A stretch of 9,310 bases of DNA from Chloroflexota bacterium (GTDB taxonomy: Bacteria; Chloroflexota; Dehalococcoidia; Lucifugimonadales; Australimonadaceae). Below the pieces are notes generated by a model, which was not told the origin of the DNA, ran no database searches, and was given only the letters and a program-made list of their open reading frames with translations. Position numbers and translations under genes: made by a program. The stretch is taken from assembly GCA_026713505.1 (NCBI GenBank), contig JAPOOH010000181.1, positions 1-9,310 on the forward strand. Reading direction: 5' to 3'. Below are positions 1 to 6,010 of the stretch, one piece after another. The first letter of the stretch is position 1; each line of letters begins with the position of its first letter.

Positions 1-30
1 GCCCCAGAAGATGCCGTTCAGCGGGTCGAT
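1..30 (-). CDS. Possible 5' end of a gene running off the left edge
   Basis: Reading the minus strand leftward from about position 50 there is a strong purine-rich ribosome binding site (GGAGGGAGG, about 36-44), followed 5 bases later by a frame that stays open to the edge and reads IDPLNGIFWG. There is no ATG, GTG or TTG at the expected distance; the codon there is ATC (28-30), a rare initiation codon, and CTG lies three codons further on. The position, just downstream of the kinase-like gene on the same strand, would suit another operon member. Only ten codons are visible, so the product cannot be recognised, and the stretch could simply be noncoding. Confidence 0.25.
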   Translation of the reverse strand, partial: MDPLNGIFWG

Positions 31-110
31 GTGTGCCTCCCTCCGGTGTGAGCGCTGCGTTCAGGATTCCCGGAGGGTCCTCGCCGGCAGACGGTCCGCG
101 CAGGCCCGGC

Positions 111-830
111 TCAGATGAGGTAGATGCGCTCCTGCAAGCGGCGGTCCTCCAGCGCGCGGATCGCCTTCGCCTGGGAGACGAACTCGGCCAGCGGGGTGCC
201 GGAGAGGAGGCCGGCGTCCGTCAGCAGCGCGTGGAGCGCGGGAAAGAGCCGCTCCGCGGCGCGGTCTATGTTCAGGAAGTCCCCGGCGAAATGGTAGGGG
301 AGGAAGTACGGGGTGAAGTAGGCGAAGTTCTCCCGCAGGATGGCCTGCTCCTCGTCCTGCGCGACGGAGCAGCGCGCCTCCACGTAGGCCTCAGTGAGCG
401 GTGGAGAGAAGTCCACGTAGGCCAGGTCGGCGCCGTCGCCCACGAAGTTCTTGATGTGCGGGTCGATGGCGACGCCGGCGTCGATGGCGCGTTTCAGGAT
501 GCGCATGGCGCTGGCCAGCACGTCGGCGTGGCCGTTGGTCAGCGCTTCCGGCTCCTCGTACCGCTCGACGAGGTTCCGGCCGCCGTCCTCGCAGAGGTAG
601 ACGATGCTGTCGTCCGTTACCCGGCTGTCTGCGATGCGCGGCATGGGGACGCCCGCGGCGGCAAGCTGGTCGCGGTAGGCGTCCATCTCCGCCTTGAGCT
701 CGGCGTACGAGGCGGGCACCGGAGCGTTCCGCCGGATCGTCTTCTCGACGAGCGGCTCGCCGTCGACCGTGACCCTGCGTACCAGGGGGTTGTTGACCGA
801 GAACGGGTTGGCGCTGGTCATGAACGACAT
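111..830 (-). CDS. Hypothetical protein with protein-kinase-like (atypical kinase) catalytic signature
   Basis: A 239-residue soluble protein with no signal peptide or membrane segment. I do not recognise the family, but the order of residues resembles the protein-kinase/APH/lipopolysaccharide-kinase fold. Near the N-terminus is VEK with Lys30 in a beta-strand after a variable loop. A helix follows with Glu48, and then a hinge-like acidic segment around 77-85. The catalytic-loop pattern D-x4-N is seen as DPHIKN (Asp123, Asn128), followed by VDFSPP with Asp140 in the DFG position. The C-terminal lobe is short. It is the last complete gene of the minus-strand operon, 113 bases past the HdrB-like gene and separated from it by a stem-loop. 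The ribosome binding site upstream of the ATG at 830 is weak; a second ATG lies three codons in. It could be a small-molecule or protein kinase, or a pseudokinase. The fold assignment is inference from motifs; the reading frame itself is well supported. Confidence 0.8.
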   Translation of the reverse strand: MSFMTSANPFSVNNPLVRRVTVDGEPLVEKTIRRNAPVPASYAELKAEMDAYRDQLAAAGVPMPRIADSRVTDDSIVYLCEDGGRNLVERYEEPEALTNGHADVLASAMRILKRAIDAGVAIDPHIKNFVGDGADLAYVDFSPPLTEAYVEARCSVAQDEEQAILRENFAYFTPYFLPYHFAGDFLNIDRAAERLFPALHALLTDAGLLSGTPLAEFVSQAKAIRALEDRRLQERIYLI

Positions 831-876
831 GTTAACCGAGATAGGAGTGGCGCGGTAGGCGTGCAGGCGCCCTCAT

Positions 877-912
877 GCATACGGGCTGCCTGGGAGCAGG
901 CAGCCCGTATGC
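877..912. other. Perfect 15-bp stem-loop between operon genes
   Basis: The arms 877-891 and 898-912 are exact reverse complements (GCATACGGGCTGCCT on the left) around a 6-base loop. It lies in the 113-base gap between the HdrB-like gene (stop at 944) and the kinase-like gene (start at 830). No T-run follows on either strand, so it is not a classical intrinsic terminator. It could stabilise the 3' end of the upstream transcript, mark an RNA processing site, or attenuate expression of the last gene. Confidence 0.7.
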
Positions 913-943
913 GGTGCGGTCTCGTTGCGTGCCGTGTTCGGGG

Positions 944-1837
944 TCAGCTCGCGGTCCCGGCGAGGGCGCCGACGGGCTGGAGCTGCGCGACGAACTTCTT
1001 GGTGGAGACCATGTGGCGCGAGAGTCCCAATTCCTTCGGGTCGAGCCCGATGGCGAGCCCGACGACCTGGGGCAGGTGGAGGATGGGGAGGTCGAAACGG
1101 CGGCCCGTCGCCTTCTCCACCGCGCTCTGCTCGCCGTCCATCTCGAGGTGGCAGAGCGGGCAGGGGACGACCATGGCGTTCGCGCCCTTGTCCACCGCTT
1201 CACCGAGGTGCTTCGCGGTCATTGCGAAGGCGTTCTCCTCGTTGGCGGTGAGCGACGGGAAGCCGCAGCACTTGCCCTTGCCGCTGATGTCCACGTTGGT
1301 GCCGCCCAGCGCCTCGGTTACCTGCTCCAGGTAGAGCTTGCGCTCGGGACGCTGGATGACGTCTATGGGGCGCCGGAGGTAGCAGCCGTAGAAGGGCGAG
1401 AAGCCGAGGCCGTCCAACGGGCGCGTGATCCTGCTGCGGACCACGTCCAGGCCGACGTCCTCGACGAGGGCCCACATGAAGTGCTTCACGTCCGTCGTGC
1501 CCTGGTATTCGAGGCCCTCCTCGGCGAGGTGCTCGCGGTTGATGCGCGCGCGGTAGGCCGGGTCCGTCAGCCGCAGCGCGCTGCCGCCGATGACGCCCTG
1601 GCACGTGCTGCAGATGGTGAGCAGCGGAAGGCCCATCGCCTCGGCCTTGGCGAGCGTACGCGCGTTGATGGGGTCGGCTATCTCGGTGGGGATCAATCCC
1701 GCGCCGCTGCAGCCGACGTCGCGCAGCTCTTCCACTTCGATGTCGAACTCGGCCGCGACGCGCACGAACGATTCGTAGAGTTCGGGGCAGAAGCCCTTTG
1801 CTACGCATCCGGGGTAGAAGGCGAACCGGTGGCTCAT
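944..1837 (-). CDS. SdhE/HdrB-like subunit with CCG cysteine-rich domains
   Basis: A 297-residue protein of the heterodisulfide reductase subunit B / type-E succinate dehydrogenase SdhE family. It has two cysteine-rich domains. The second is complete: Cys152, then Cys190-Cys191-Gly, then Cys226-x2-Cys229 (CPLC), the CX(31-39)CCX(35-36)CXXC pattern that in HdrB carries a noncubane [4Fe-4S] cluster. The first is degenerate: Cys11, then GCSG with Cys43 but Ser44 in place of the second cysteine, then Cys76-x2-Cys79. There are no transmembrane helices. Its ATG overlaps the stop of the iron-sulfur gene (ATGA at 1834-1837), so translation is probably coupled. In the family this subunit replaces the cytochrome b anchor and passes electrons to quinone or to a thiol/disulfide. 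Its exact partner here is unknown. The fused form of an SdhB and an HdrB domain is TfrB of methanogen thiol:fumarate reductase; here the two are separate genes. Confidence 0.93.
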   Translation of the reverse strand: MSHRFAFYPGCVAKGFCPELYESFVRVAAEFDIEVEELRDVGCSGAGLIPTEIADPINARTLAKAEAMGLPLLTICSTCQGVIGGSALRLTDPAYRARINREHLAEEGLEYQGTTDVKHFMWALVEDVGLDVVRSRITRPLDGLGFSPFYGCYLRRPIDVIQRPERKLYLEQVTEALGGTNVDISGKGKCCGFPSLTANEENAFAMTAKHLGEAVDKGANAMVVPCPLCHLEMDGEQSAVEKATGRRFDLPILHLPQVVGLAIGLDPKELGLSRHMVSTKKFVAQLQPVGALAGTAS

Positions 1838-2799
1838 CGCTGCTTCTCCTTTCGCAGTCCCGCGTTGGCGCGGTTGTATCGGTCGAAGATCTTCCTTATT
1901 CGGTCCGCGCCGGGGCGTTTGTAGTGGGGTTTCAGAGTGGCCTTACCCTTCCTCAGGGCGCGGATGCCGAGGGGCAGCGTGTGCAGACCTCCCTTGATGA
2001 GGCCCCCGTACGTTTGGAGGGCGACGGAGCGCTCGTCGAGCCAGCCCTTGCGCGAGATCGACTCCTCGAACGCGTCGTAGTGCCGTTCCAGCATCTTGTT
2101 GCCGTAGCCGGACTTGATGCCGTGCGCGATGGCCCTGTCCCGCGTGTCCATGATGAGGTGCGTGGGCTCCAGGCCGAACGGGCAGTGCTCGGTTGCCTCC
2201 CAGCAGTGGACGCAGTCCCAGATGCCGTGTATCTCGCTGCCCTCCCGCAGACGCTCGGCGGTGATGCCGTCGCGGGGATCGAATGCGAACCGGTAGAGCT
2301 TGGTGAGCGCGGCGGGGCCGTAGAAATCCAGGTTCACGTCTATGACCGTGCAGCCCTCGTCGCAGAGGCCGCAGGTGGTGCAGCGCATCGCCTTGCGCAC
2401 GGGGCGGAGCTCCTCGTCCGTGACGGGGTGGCCGCCGTTGGGAACGACGCCGCGCGCGAAGGTGTCCACCTTGTCCCAGAGGAACTTCCGCATGTTGTGC
2501 ATCACGTCCTTCTCGACCGGTGCGTACCGGATCGGCTGGACGGTGATGACGCCTTCCTTCTGCGTCTTGCCGACGTTGATGAGGCAGGTGACCTTCTGGG
2601 CGCCGTTGACGCTGAGGGTGCAGTCGCCGCAGAAGCCCACGGAGCAGTTGCCGCGGAACGCGAGCGTGCCGTCCTGGGTCTCGCGCACGGCGATGAGCGC
2701 GTCGAACACCGTCATTTCGGGTGGCACGTCTATCTGGTAGTCGACGTACTCGGGGTTCGCCCGCGTGCCTCCGCGCTGGAACTTGAACGTGATCTCCAT
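1834..2799 (-). CDS. sdhB: Succinate dehydrogenase/fumarate reductase-type iron-sulfur subunit
   Basis: A 321-residue electron-transfer subunit. The N-terminal plant-type ferredoxin domain has Cys52, Cys57, Cys60 and Cys72 for a [2Fe-2S] cluster (the CSVGFCGDC stretch). The C-terminal helical domain has Cys140-x2-Cys143-x2-Cys146-x3-Cys150, then Cys196-x2-Cys199-x6-Cys206-Pro. In ordinary SdhB the last motif is C-x5-C-x3-CP; here the middle cysteine position is Ala202 and an extra cysteine sits at 199, so the third cluster must be ligated differently. The protein is longer than the usual roughly 240-residue SdhB, with a basic C-terminal tail from about 225 onward that could contact the HdrB-like subunit or the membrane. 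The ATG at 2799 is preceded by GAGAGGAGAC at good spacing, 26 bases after the flavoprotein stop. It overlaps the next gene by ATGA. The symbol is by homology; the physiological substrate of the complex is not established. Confidence 0.93.
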   Translation of the reverse strand: MEITFKFQRGGTRANPEYVDYQIDVPPEMTVFDALIAVRETQDGTLAFRGNCSVGFCGDCTLSVNGAQKVTCLINVGKTQKEGVITVQPIRYAPVEKDVMHNMRKFLWDKVDTFARGVVPNGGHPVTDEELRPVRKAMRCTTCGLCDEGCTVIDVNLDFYGPAALTKLYRFAFDPRDGITAERLREGSEIHGIWDCVHCWEATEHCPFGLEPTHLIMDTRDRAIAHGIKSGYGNKMLERHYDAFEESISRKGWLDERSVALQTYGGLIKGGLHTLPLGIRALRKGKATLKPHYKRPGADRIRKIFDRYNRANAGLRKEKQR

Positions 2800-2825
2800 G
2801 TGCGCGTCTCCTCTCTGCGCCTGCT

Positions 2826-4328
2826 CTAGGCGTTCTCGGTGCTCACGTGCGGGCCGTCCCGGCCCTTCGTCACCTGCAGGCGTCCGCCCTGGGAGGTGTC
2901 CAGGTCCGGGTGGTCGGTGCGCCTGTGGACGCCGCGGCTCTCGGTGCGCTCCAGGGCGCTCGCAGCGATGGTCTCCGCCACGTCCAGCAGGCTTCCCACC
3001 TCCAGGTACTGGACGAGGCCGAAGTTGAAGTCCCGGGTGTTGGAGCCTGCCCCGAGCTGGGCGTGCTCCTCGCGCATCGCCTGTATGCGCTGGATGGCCT
3101 CCTTCAGGCCGTTGGCGTCACGGCTCTGGCCCACCTTCTCGTGCATGAGGGAGGCGAGATCCGAGCGCAACGCCGCGACCGGGGCGCCACCGGGGCGGCC
3201 CAGCGCGGCGTCCAGCGCGGTGCGCGCGGCCTCGGCAGCCTGCTCGCCCACCTTGCTCTCATCGACGCGGCGCGTGTGCGCTCCCGCCGTCAGCCCCGCG
3301 TTCTTGCCGGAGGCTATCGACACGAGCAGGAAGTTGCCGTCCAGCGCCTGGGCTCCGTGGAAGCCGGTGCCCGCACACTCTCCGGCCGCGTACAGCCCGA
3401 GCACGGACGTCTCGCCCTGGGTCGTGACGTCGATGCCGCCGAGCAGGCGCGCCATCCCCGAGTGCACCGGCGCGGGGTCCTTGCGGATGTCCACGCCGCT
3501 GAGCGCTTCCACGCGGAGGAGCGTGTCCGGGAAGCGCGACTCCAGTTGGGCGTCGTCCAGCGCGCCGTTCAGCCTGACGTTGCCGTCCTCCAGTACCGCG
3601 CCCGCTCCCAGGAGCAAGGGCGAGAGCGCAAGGCGGCTGCCGCTGAGCACCATGGGGGTGTACTGCACGAACTCCATGTCAATGAGCGGCGCACCCGCGC
3701 GGTACGCCATGGCGAGGCCTCCGCCGTTGCAGTGCAGCGAGGCCGTGCTGGGCTCGAACGCCCGCCGCGGCCCGCCCGTCGCGAGCACGACCGCCCTTGC
3801 CTCGAACGCCTCCACCGCGCCGGTTGCGAGTTGGAGCGCTACGGCGCCCACGCACTCGTCGCGGTCCATGATGAGCGAAAGGGCTATCCACTCCTCGAAG
3901 AACTGCACTCCGGTGCCGATGGCCTGCTCGAAGAGCGTCTGGGTGACGGTGAGGCCCGTGATGTCGTTGACGTAGGCGGACCGGGGCTGGCTGGAGCCGG
4001 GCGCGCCGACGCGGTCTATGACGGAGCCGACGCGGTTGAACGGGACGCCCATCCGGTCCAGCTCTTCGACGAGGACCGGGGCATCGCGGCAGATGCTGTT
4101 GACGACCATGGGGACGTTCAGCCCCGCGCCCGCGGCCATCGTGTCGCTGACGTGGCTGTCGCGGCCCTCCGTGCCGTCCGGCGCGTTGATGCCGTCCTGC
4201 ACGGTTACCGAGTAGCTGCGGGTGGGGTGGGACTGGCTGAGCAGGGCGACCGCGGCCCCGGTGCTCCTGGCCGCGACCGCGGCGCGAAGTCCGGCTATGC
4301 CGCCGCCAATGACGAGCACGTCATGCAT
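2826..4328 (-). CDS. sdhA: SdhA/FrdA-superfamily FAD flavoprotein, divergent active site
   Basis: A 500-residue flavoprotein, first gene of the operon, with a GGAGGGAGAG ribosome binding site before its ATG. The N-terminal Rossmann motif is VIGGGIAGLRAA (residues 6-17). Further FAD-site features are VVLATGG (180-186) and GLYAAGECAG (311-320), and the family's C-terminal ESRGVHRR (463-470) is present. It should pass electrons from a bound substrate through FAD to the SdhB-like clusters. Several hallmark residues of succinate dehydrogenase/fumarate reductase are missing when compared by motif. The RSHT covalent-FAD histidine is Tyr39 (RSYS), the FHPT histidine is Thr224 (YTPM), the TEG-RGEGG loop is replaced by 236-244, the HYTMGGI histidine is Ala293, and the NRLG arginine is Ala328. 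The segment that normally carries the proton-shuttle arginine is about 50 residues shorter. FAD is thus probably bound noncovalently, and the substrate may not be succinate or fumarate. The symbol is by homology only. Confidence 0.9.
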   Translation of the reverse strand: MHDVLVIGGGIAGLRAAVAARSTGAAVALLSQSHPTRSYSVTVQDGINAPDGTEGRDSHVSDTMAAGAGLNVPMVVNSICRDAPVLVEELDRMGVPFNRVGSVIDRVGAPGSSQPRSAYVNDITGLTVTQTLFEQAIGTGVQFFEEWIALSLIMDRDECVGAVALQLATGAVEAFEARAVVLATGGPRRAFEPSTASLHCNGGGLAMAYRAGAPLIDMEFVQYTPMVLSGSRLALSPLLLGAGAVLEDGNVRLNGALDDAQLESRFPDTLLRVEALSGVDIRKDPAPVHSGMARLLGGIDVTTQGETSVLGLYAAGECAGTGFHGAQALDGNFLLVSIASGKNAGLTAGAHTRRVDESKVGEQAAEAARTALDAALGRPGGAPVAALRSDLASLMHEKVGQSRDANGLKEAIQRIQAMREEHAQLGAGSNTRDFNFGLVQYLEVGSLLDVAETIAASALERTESRGVHRRTDHPDLDTSQGGRLQVTKGRDGPHVSTENA

Positions 4329-4540
4329 GTGCTCTCCCTCCGTGCGAGTGTTGGTGGACCCAGGGGTGTTGCCCCGGAGCGAGGGGCTGCGTCCGGCGGA
4401 AGCGCCCTCTCGTGCGCAACTTTACCACATCCGCTCTCCAATCTCCGTTCAGCCGAGGTTAACGGCGTCCGCGCCGGGGCCTGAACTTTCTGCAACTGTC
4501 GCATTCTGCCGGGTCTCACTCCTGCAGCTGCCCTCGTACC

Positions 4541-4631
4541 TGTCGGAAACCCCGCCATTACGCGACAGCGGATCCGACACAATCCGACAGGTATCCGACA
4601 GGTATCCGACACAATCCGACAATTTCCGACA
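4541..4631. promoter_or_regulatory. Array of six TCCGACA boxes at helical spacing (iteron/operator-like)
   Basis: TCCGACA occurs on the plus strand at 4573, 4583, 4594, 4605, 4615 and 4625, that is with spacings of 10, 11, 11, 10 and 10 bases, placing every box on the same face of the helix. An inverted copy (TGTCGGA) lies at 4541-4547. Flanking bases are partly conserved (AATCC, GTATCC). The array lies 245-300 bases upstream of the flavoprotein start on the minus strand. It looks like a cooperative binding site for a regulator or an iteron cluster; the protein that binds is unknown. Confidence 0.6.
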
Positions 4632-4722
4632 CCCCTTCGCCGGGGGCCTGGGAACCGAGCGCTCAGGGGCCTCCGAGACAGCGTACCCAAACGCCCGCCG
4701 ACCGCGAAAGGGGCGCGTGTCG

Positions 4723-4758
4723 CGGGGGCAACGAACATCTCGGGGACAACTAACATCG
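4723..4758. repeat. 18-base imperfect tandem repeat, two units
   Basis: Units 4723-4740 (CGGGGGCAACGAACATCT) and 4741-4758 match at 15 of 18 positions and abut exactly. Function unknown. Confidence 0.6.
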
Positions 4759-4776
4759 ATGGACAGGATGGACAGG
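4759..4776. repeat. 9-base tandem repeat ATGGACAGG x2
   Basis: Two exact abutting copies of ATGGACAGG, directly after the 18-base tandem repeat. Short repeats of this GGACAGGATGGACAGG kind are widespread in bacterial intergenic DNA. Confidence 0.6.
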
Positions 4777-4832
4777 GTTGGGGTGAGGCTCCGCTGAGCA
4801 TGGCGAGCGTTCCCGTCCCCGCTCCTCGCCCC

Positions 4833-4876
4833 GTGTGCGCTGCCCGCGCACGCCGGGTTCCAGCCGGTGTGGGAAC
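4833..4876. repeat. Paired-hairpin extragenic repeat, degraded copy 1
   Basis: The first hairpin (4833-4853) has the GTGCGC-TGCCC-GCGCAC core seen again at 6227 and 8024. The second (about 4857-4876, GTTCC...GGAAC) is a decayed version of the TTCCCGC...GCGGGAA hairpin of the other copies. Order, orientation and spacing agree with the better copies. Confidence 0.65.
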
Positions 4877-4905
4877 GACGGGGCAAAGACAGCATCTGGC
4901 CCTCC

Positions 4906-5050
4906 TGCGACACGTGCTCGTTGCGCGGATGGCACCCCTTGTGCGGCAATGCCCAAAGCAGGCAAGGGTGTGCCGGTGTCACGGACGGACCACACGGAGA
5001 TAATGACGCGGCCATGAGCGACAAGATCCAGGATCGAGTGGACCGAGGCC
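4906..5050 (+). repeat. DUF5131 leader repeat, copy 1
   Basis: From TGCGACACG (4906) through AGATAATGACGCGGCCATG (ending 5016) to GTGGACCGAGGC (ending 5049) this stretch matches 6331-6475, the leader and first codons of the intact DUF5131 gene, at similar spacing (108 versus 109 bases from the TGCGACACG box to the ATG). It is diverged in the middle and nearly identical over the last 45 bases. Confidence 0.75.
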
Positions 5051-5088
5051 AACATGGCCCCGCCGGTGCTCAAGGGCTGGGAGCGTAG
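5014..5088 (+). pseudogene. Frameshifted 5' remnant of a DUF5131 gene
   Basis: The ATG at 5014 starts MSDKIQ, nucleotide-homologous to the MSDNSKIEW start of the intact gene at 6440. The shared stretch CGAGTGGACCGAGG is out of frame because of a one-base length difference, and the frame ends in TAG at 5086-5088. The rest of the DUF5131 gene, including all three cysteines, is absent. The TAG sits one base before a GTG (5090) that could start the next gene, so the remnant could now act as a translated leader. That role is inference. Confidence 0.6.
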
Positions 5089-5452
5089 TGTGAACAGGCT
5101 GATGCAGGTCGGTACAGTCCTGATCGTCATAACCGCGGCCGCCCTGGTAGGCGCAGTTTTCTGGGCTGCCCAGGATGGAGGAGTGCAGGAGACGATAGAG
5201 CTGGTGCGGGAACACAGGGACATGTCCACTCCCTCGCAGGAGGAAGTCGACCTGCTCCGGCAAGGGCAGTTCTACAGGGAGACACTCCAGGTATTCCTGA
5301 TGGACAGTGAGTTGGACGAGGGCGAGTGCAACACGTTGAGCGATCTGGCCCCGCCGTTGGCCGATCGCATCGCGGACTCCAGCGCCACCGTGCGCGACTA
5401 CGCCGAACGCCTTGGCGCGACTATCGAAGGTGTCGAAGAGCGTTGTCAGTAG
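5054..5452 (+). CDS. Small single-pass membrane protein, unknown function
   Basis: 132 residues from the ATG at 5054 (GAGG five bases upstream). An alternative GTG start at 5090, with GGGAG six bases upstream and the remnant ORF ending one base before it, gives 120 residues and may be the better start. There is one hydrophobic helix (about residues 18-39 from the ATG), acting as a signal anchor, followed by an acidic, mostly helical domain of about 90 residues probably outside the cytoplasm. That domain has two cysteines, Cys92 and Cys131, the latter next to last in the chain. I do not recognise the family. It sits between leader-repeat copies 1 and 2 and converges with a second single-pass protein of similar plan, 108 bases apart. 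Confidence 0.65.
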   Translation: MAPPVLKGWERSVNRLMQVGTVLIVITAAALVGAVFWAAQDGGVQETIELVREHRDMSTPSQEEVDLLRQGQFYRETLQVFLMDSELDEGECNTLSDLAPPLADRIADSSATVRDYAERLGATIEGVEERCQ

Positions 5453-5483
5453 GGGTTGCGGTCAGCACAGCGAGTTGGCCGCA

Positions 5484-5541
5484 GTGCGACACCTGCCTCT
5501 ATCGCGCTTGCCTATGTCCTGCCCATAATGGCGCGGCCATG
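5484..5541 (+). repeat. DUF5131 leader repeat, copy 2 (internally deleted)
   Basis: TGCGACACC at 5484 and ATAATGGCGCGGCCATGAGCG ending about 5544 correspond to the two ends of the leader repeat. The distance between the box and the ATG is 55 bases, against 108-109 in the other copies, so about 53 bases have been lost. Only 18 codons follow the ATG at 5539 before a stop, so no gene is preserved. It lies in the 108-base gap between the two convergent small genes. Confidence 0.6.
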
Positions 5542-5560
5542 AGCGCAGCGTCTCCGCGCC

Positions 5561-6010
5561 TTAGCGGCCGCGCCGCTGGTCGCAGTGCTGATTGATGAAG
5601 TCTTGTGTTTCTTGTGGAAGCGCATCAAAGGCGTCCGCCCATGAGTCCCTGCCTTTCAGCGCCGCTCTCTCTTCATCGGTAATCTCGTCCCTGGTCATGT
5701 ATCGCGCTTGTTCCTCATTCCAGACAAGAAGAGCAGCGTGCAGTTCGCTCAGTTCTTCCGGTGGTCTCATGCGCTTTTGGCGTTCAAGCATTGTGTCCCA
5801 GGCGTCTGCGATTTCTCCTTGAGTGAGAGTGCCTGAGTCCAGAACAACGGATTCCGCTGCGTCAGGGCAGATAGCAGCGTCAGCGTATTCTTCCACTGTG
5901 TTCAATACGATCGTGTCTTCCTGGCGATCGTTTCCAAGAAAGACAGCACCGATAAGAGCGATCGCGCCCACCCCCACCACGACCACCACGATCAGCAGTC
6001 GCTTGTTCAT
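5561..6010 (-). CDS. Small single-pass membrane or exported protein, unknown function
   Basis: 149 residues. The ATG at 6010 has a perfect AGGAGG ribosome binding site seven bases upstream. MNKR is followed by a hydrophobic stretch of valines, isoleucines and glycines (residues 5-25), a signal anchor or uncleaved signal peptide without a lipobox. The remaining 120 residues are acidic and helical, with Cys48 (AAICPD) and Cys143 (NQHCDQ) that could form a disulfide outside the cytoplasm. A PPEELSELHAALL segment resembles the helical regions of small extracytoplasmic proteins, but I do not recognise a family. GC content is visibly lower than in the DUF5131 gene nearby. It is convergent with the small membrane protein gene to its left. 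Confidence 0.8.
   Translation of the reverse strand: MNKRLLIVVVVVGVGAIALIGAVFLGNDRQEDTIVLNTVEEYADAAICPDAAESVVLDSGTLTQGEIADAWDTMLERQKRMRPPEELSELHAALLVWNEEQARYMTRDEITDEERAALKGRDSWADAFDALPQETQDFINQHCDQRRGR

Larger units (their letters stand above)
4329..5013. other. Long intergenic region upstream of the flavoprotein operon
   Basis: About 685 bases without a convincing gene. Reading from the operon outward it holds the flavoprotein ribosome binding site, one AT-rich hexamer that could be a minus-strand -10 (TAAAGT, 4424-4419) without a clear -35, the TCCGACA box array, two short tandem repeats, a paired-hairpin repeat, and the first copy of a leader sequence. Open frames that cross it on both strands change frame, lack ribosome binding sites, and are rich in the repeat sequences themselves, so I treat them as spurious. 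Confidence 0.7.

Noticed and set aside
877..912. Classical Rho-independent terminator
   Set aside because: The stem is strong, but no T-run follows on either strand.
33..1334. 433-codon plus-strand open frame
   Set aside because: Antisense to the kinase-like and HdrB-like genes; composition (many V, A, R, G) is typical of the reverse of GC-rich coding DNA and it spans two real genes.
2847..4484. 545-codon plus-strand open frame opposite the flavoprotein
   Set aside because: Exact antisense of a well-supported flavoprotein gene; no recognisable motif and no ribosome binding site.
4573..4631. CRISPR array
   Set aside because: The repeat unit is only 7 bases with 3-4 base gaps; there are no spacers and no cas genes in the window.
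4449..5229. Minus-strand open frames of 159-191 codons over the intergenic region
   Set aside because: They are made of the TCCGACA boxes, tandem repeats and leader module; the same peptide-like string (VAHGRVIIS) recurs wherever the leader repeat is read backwards.
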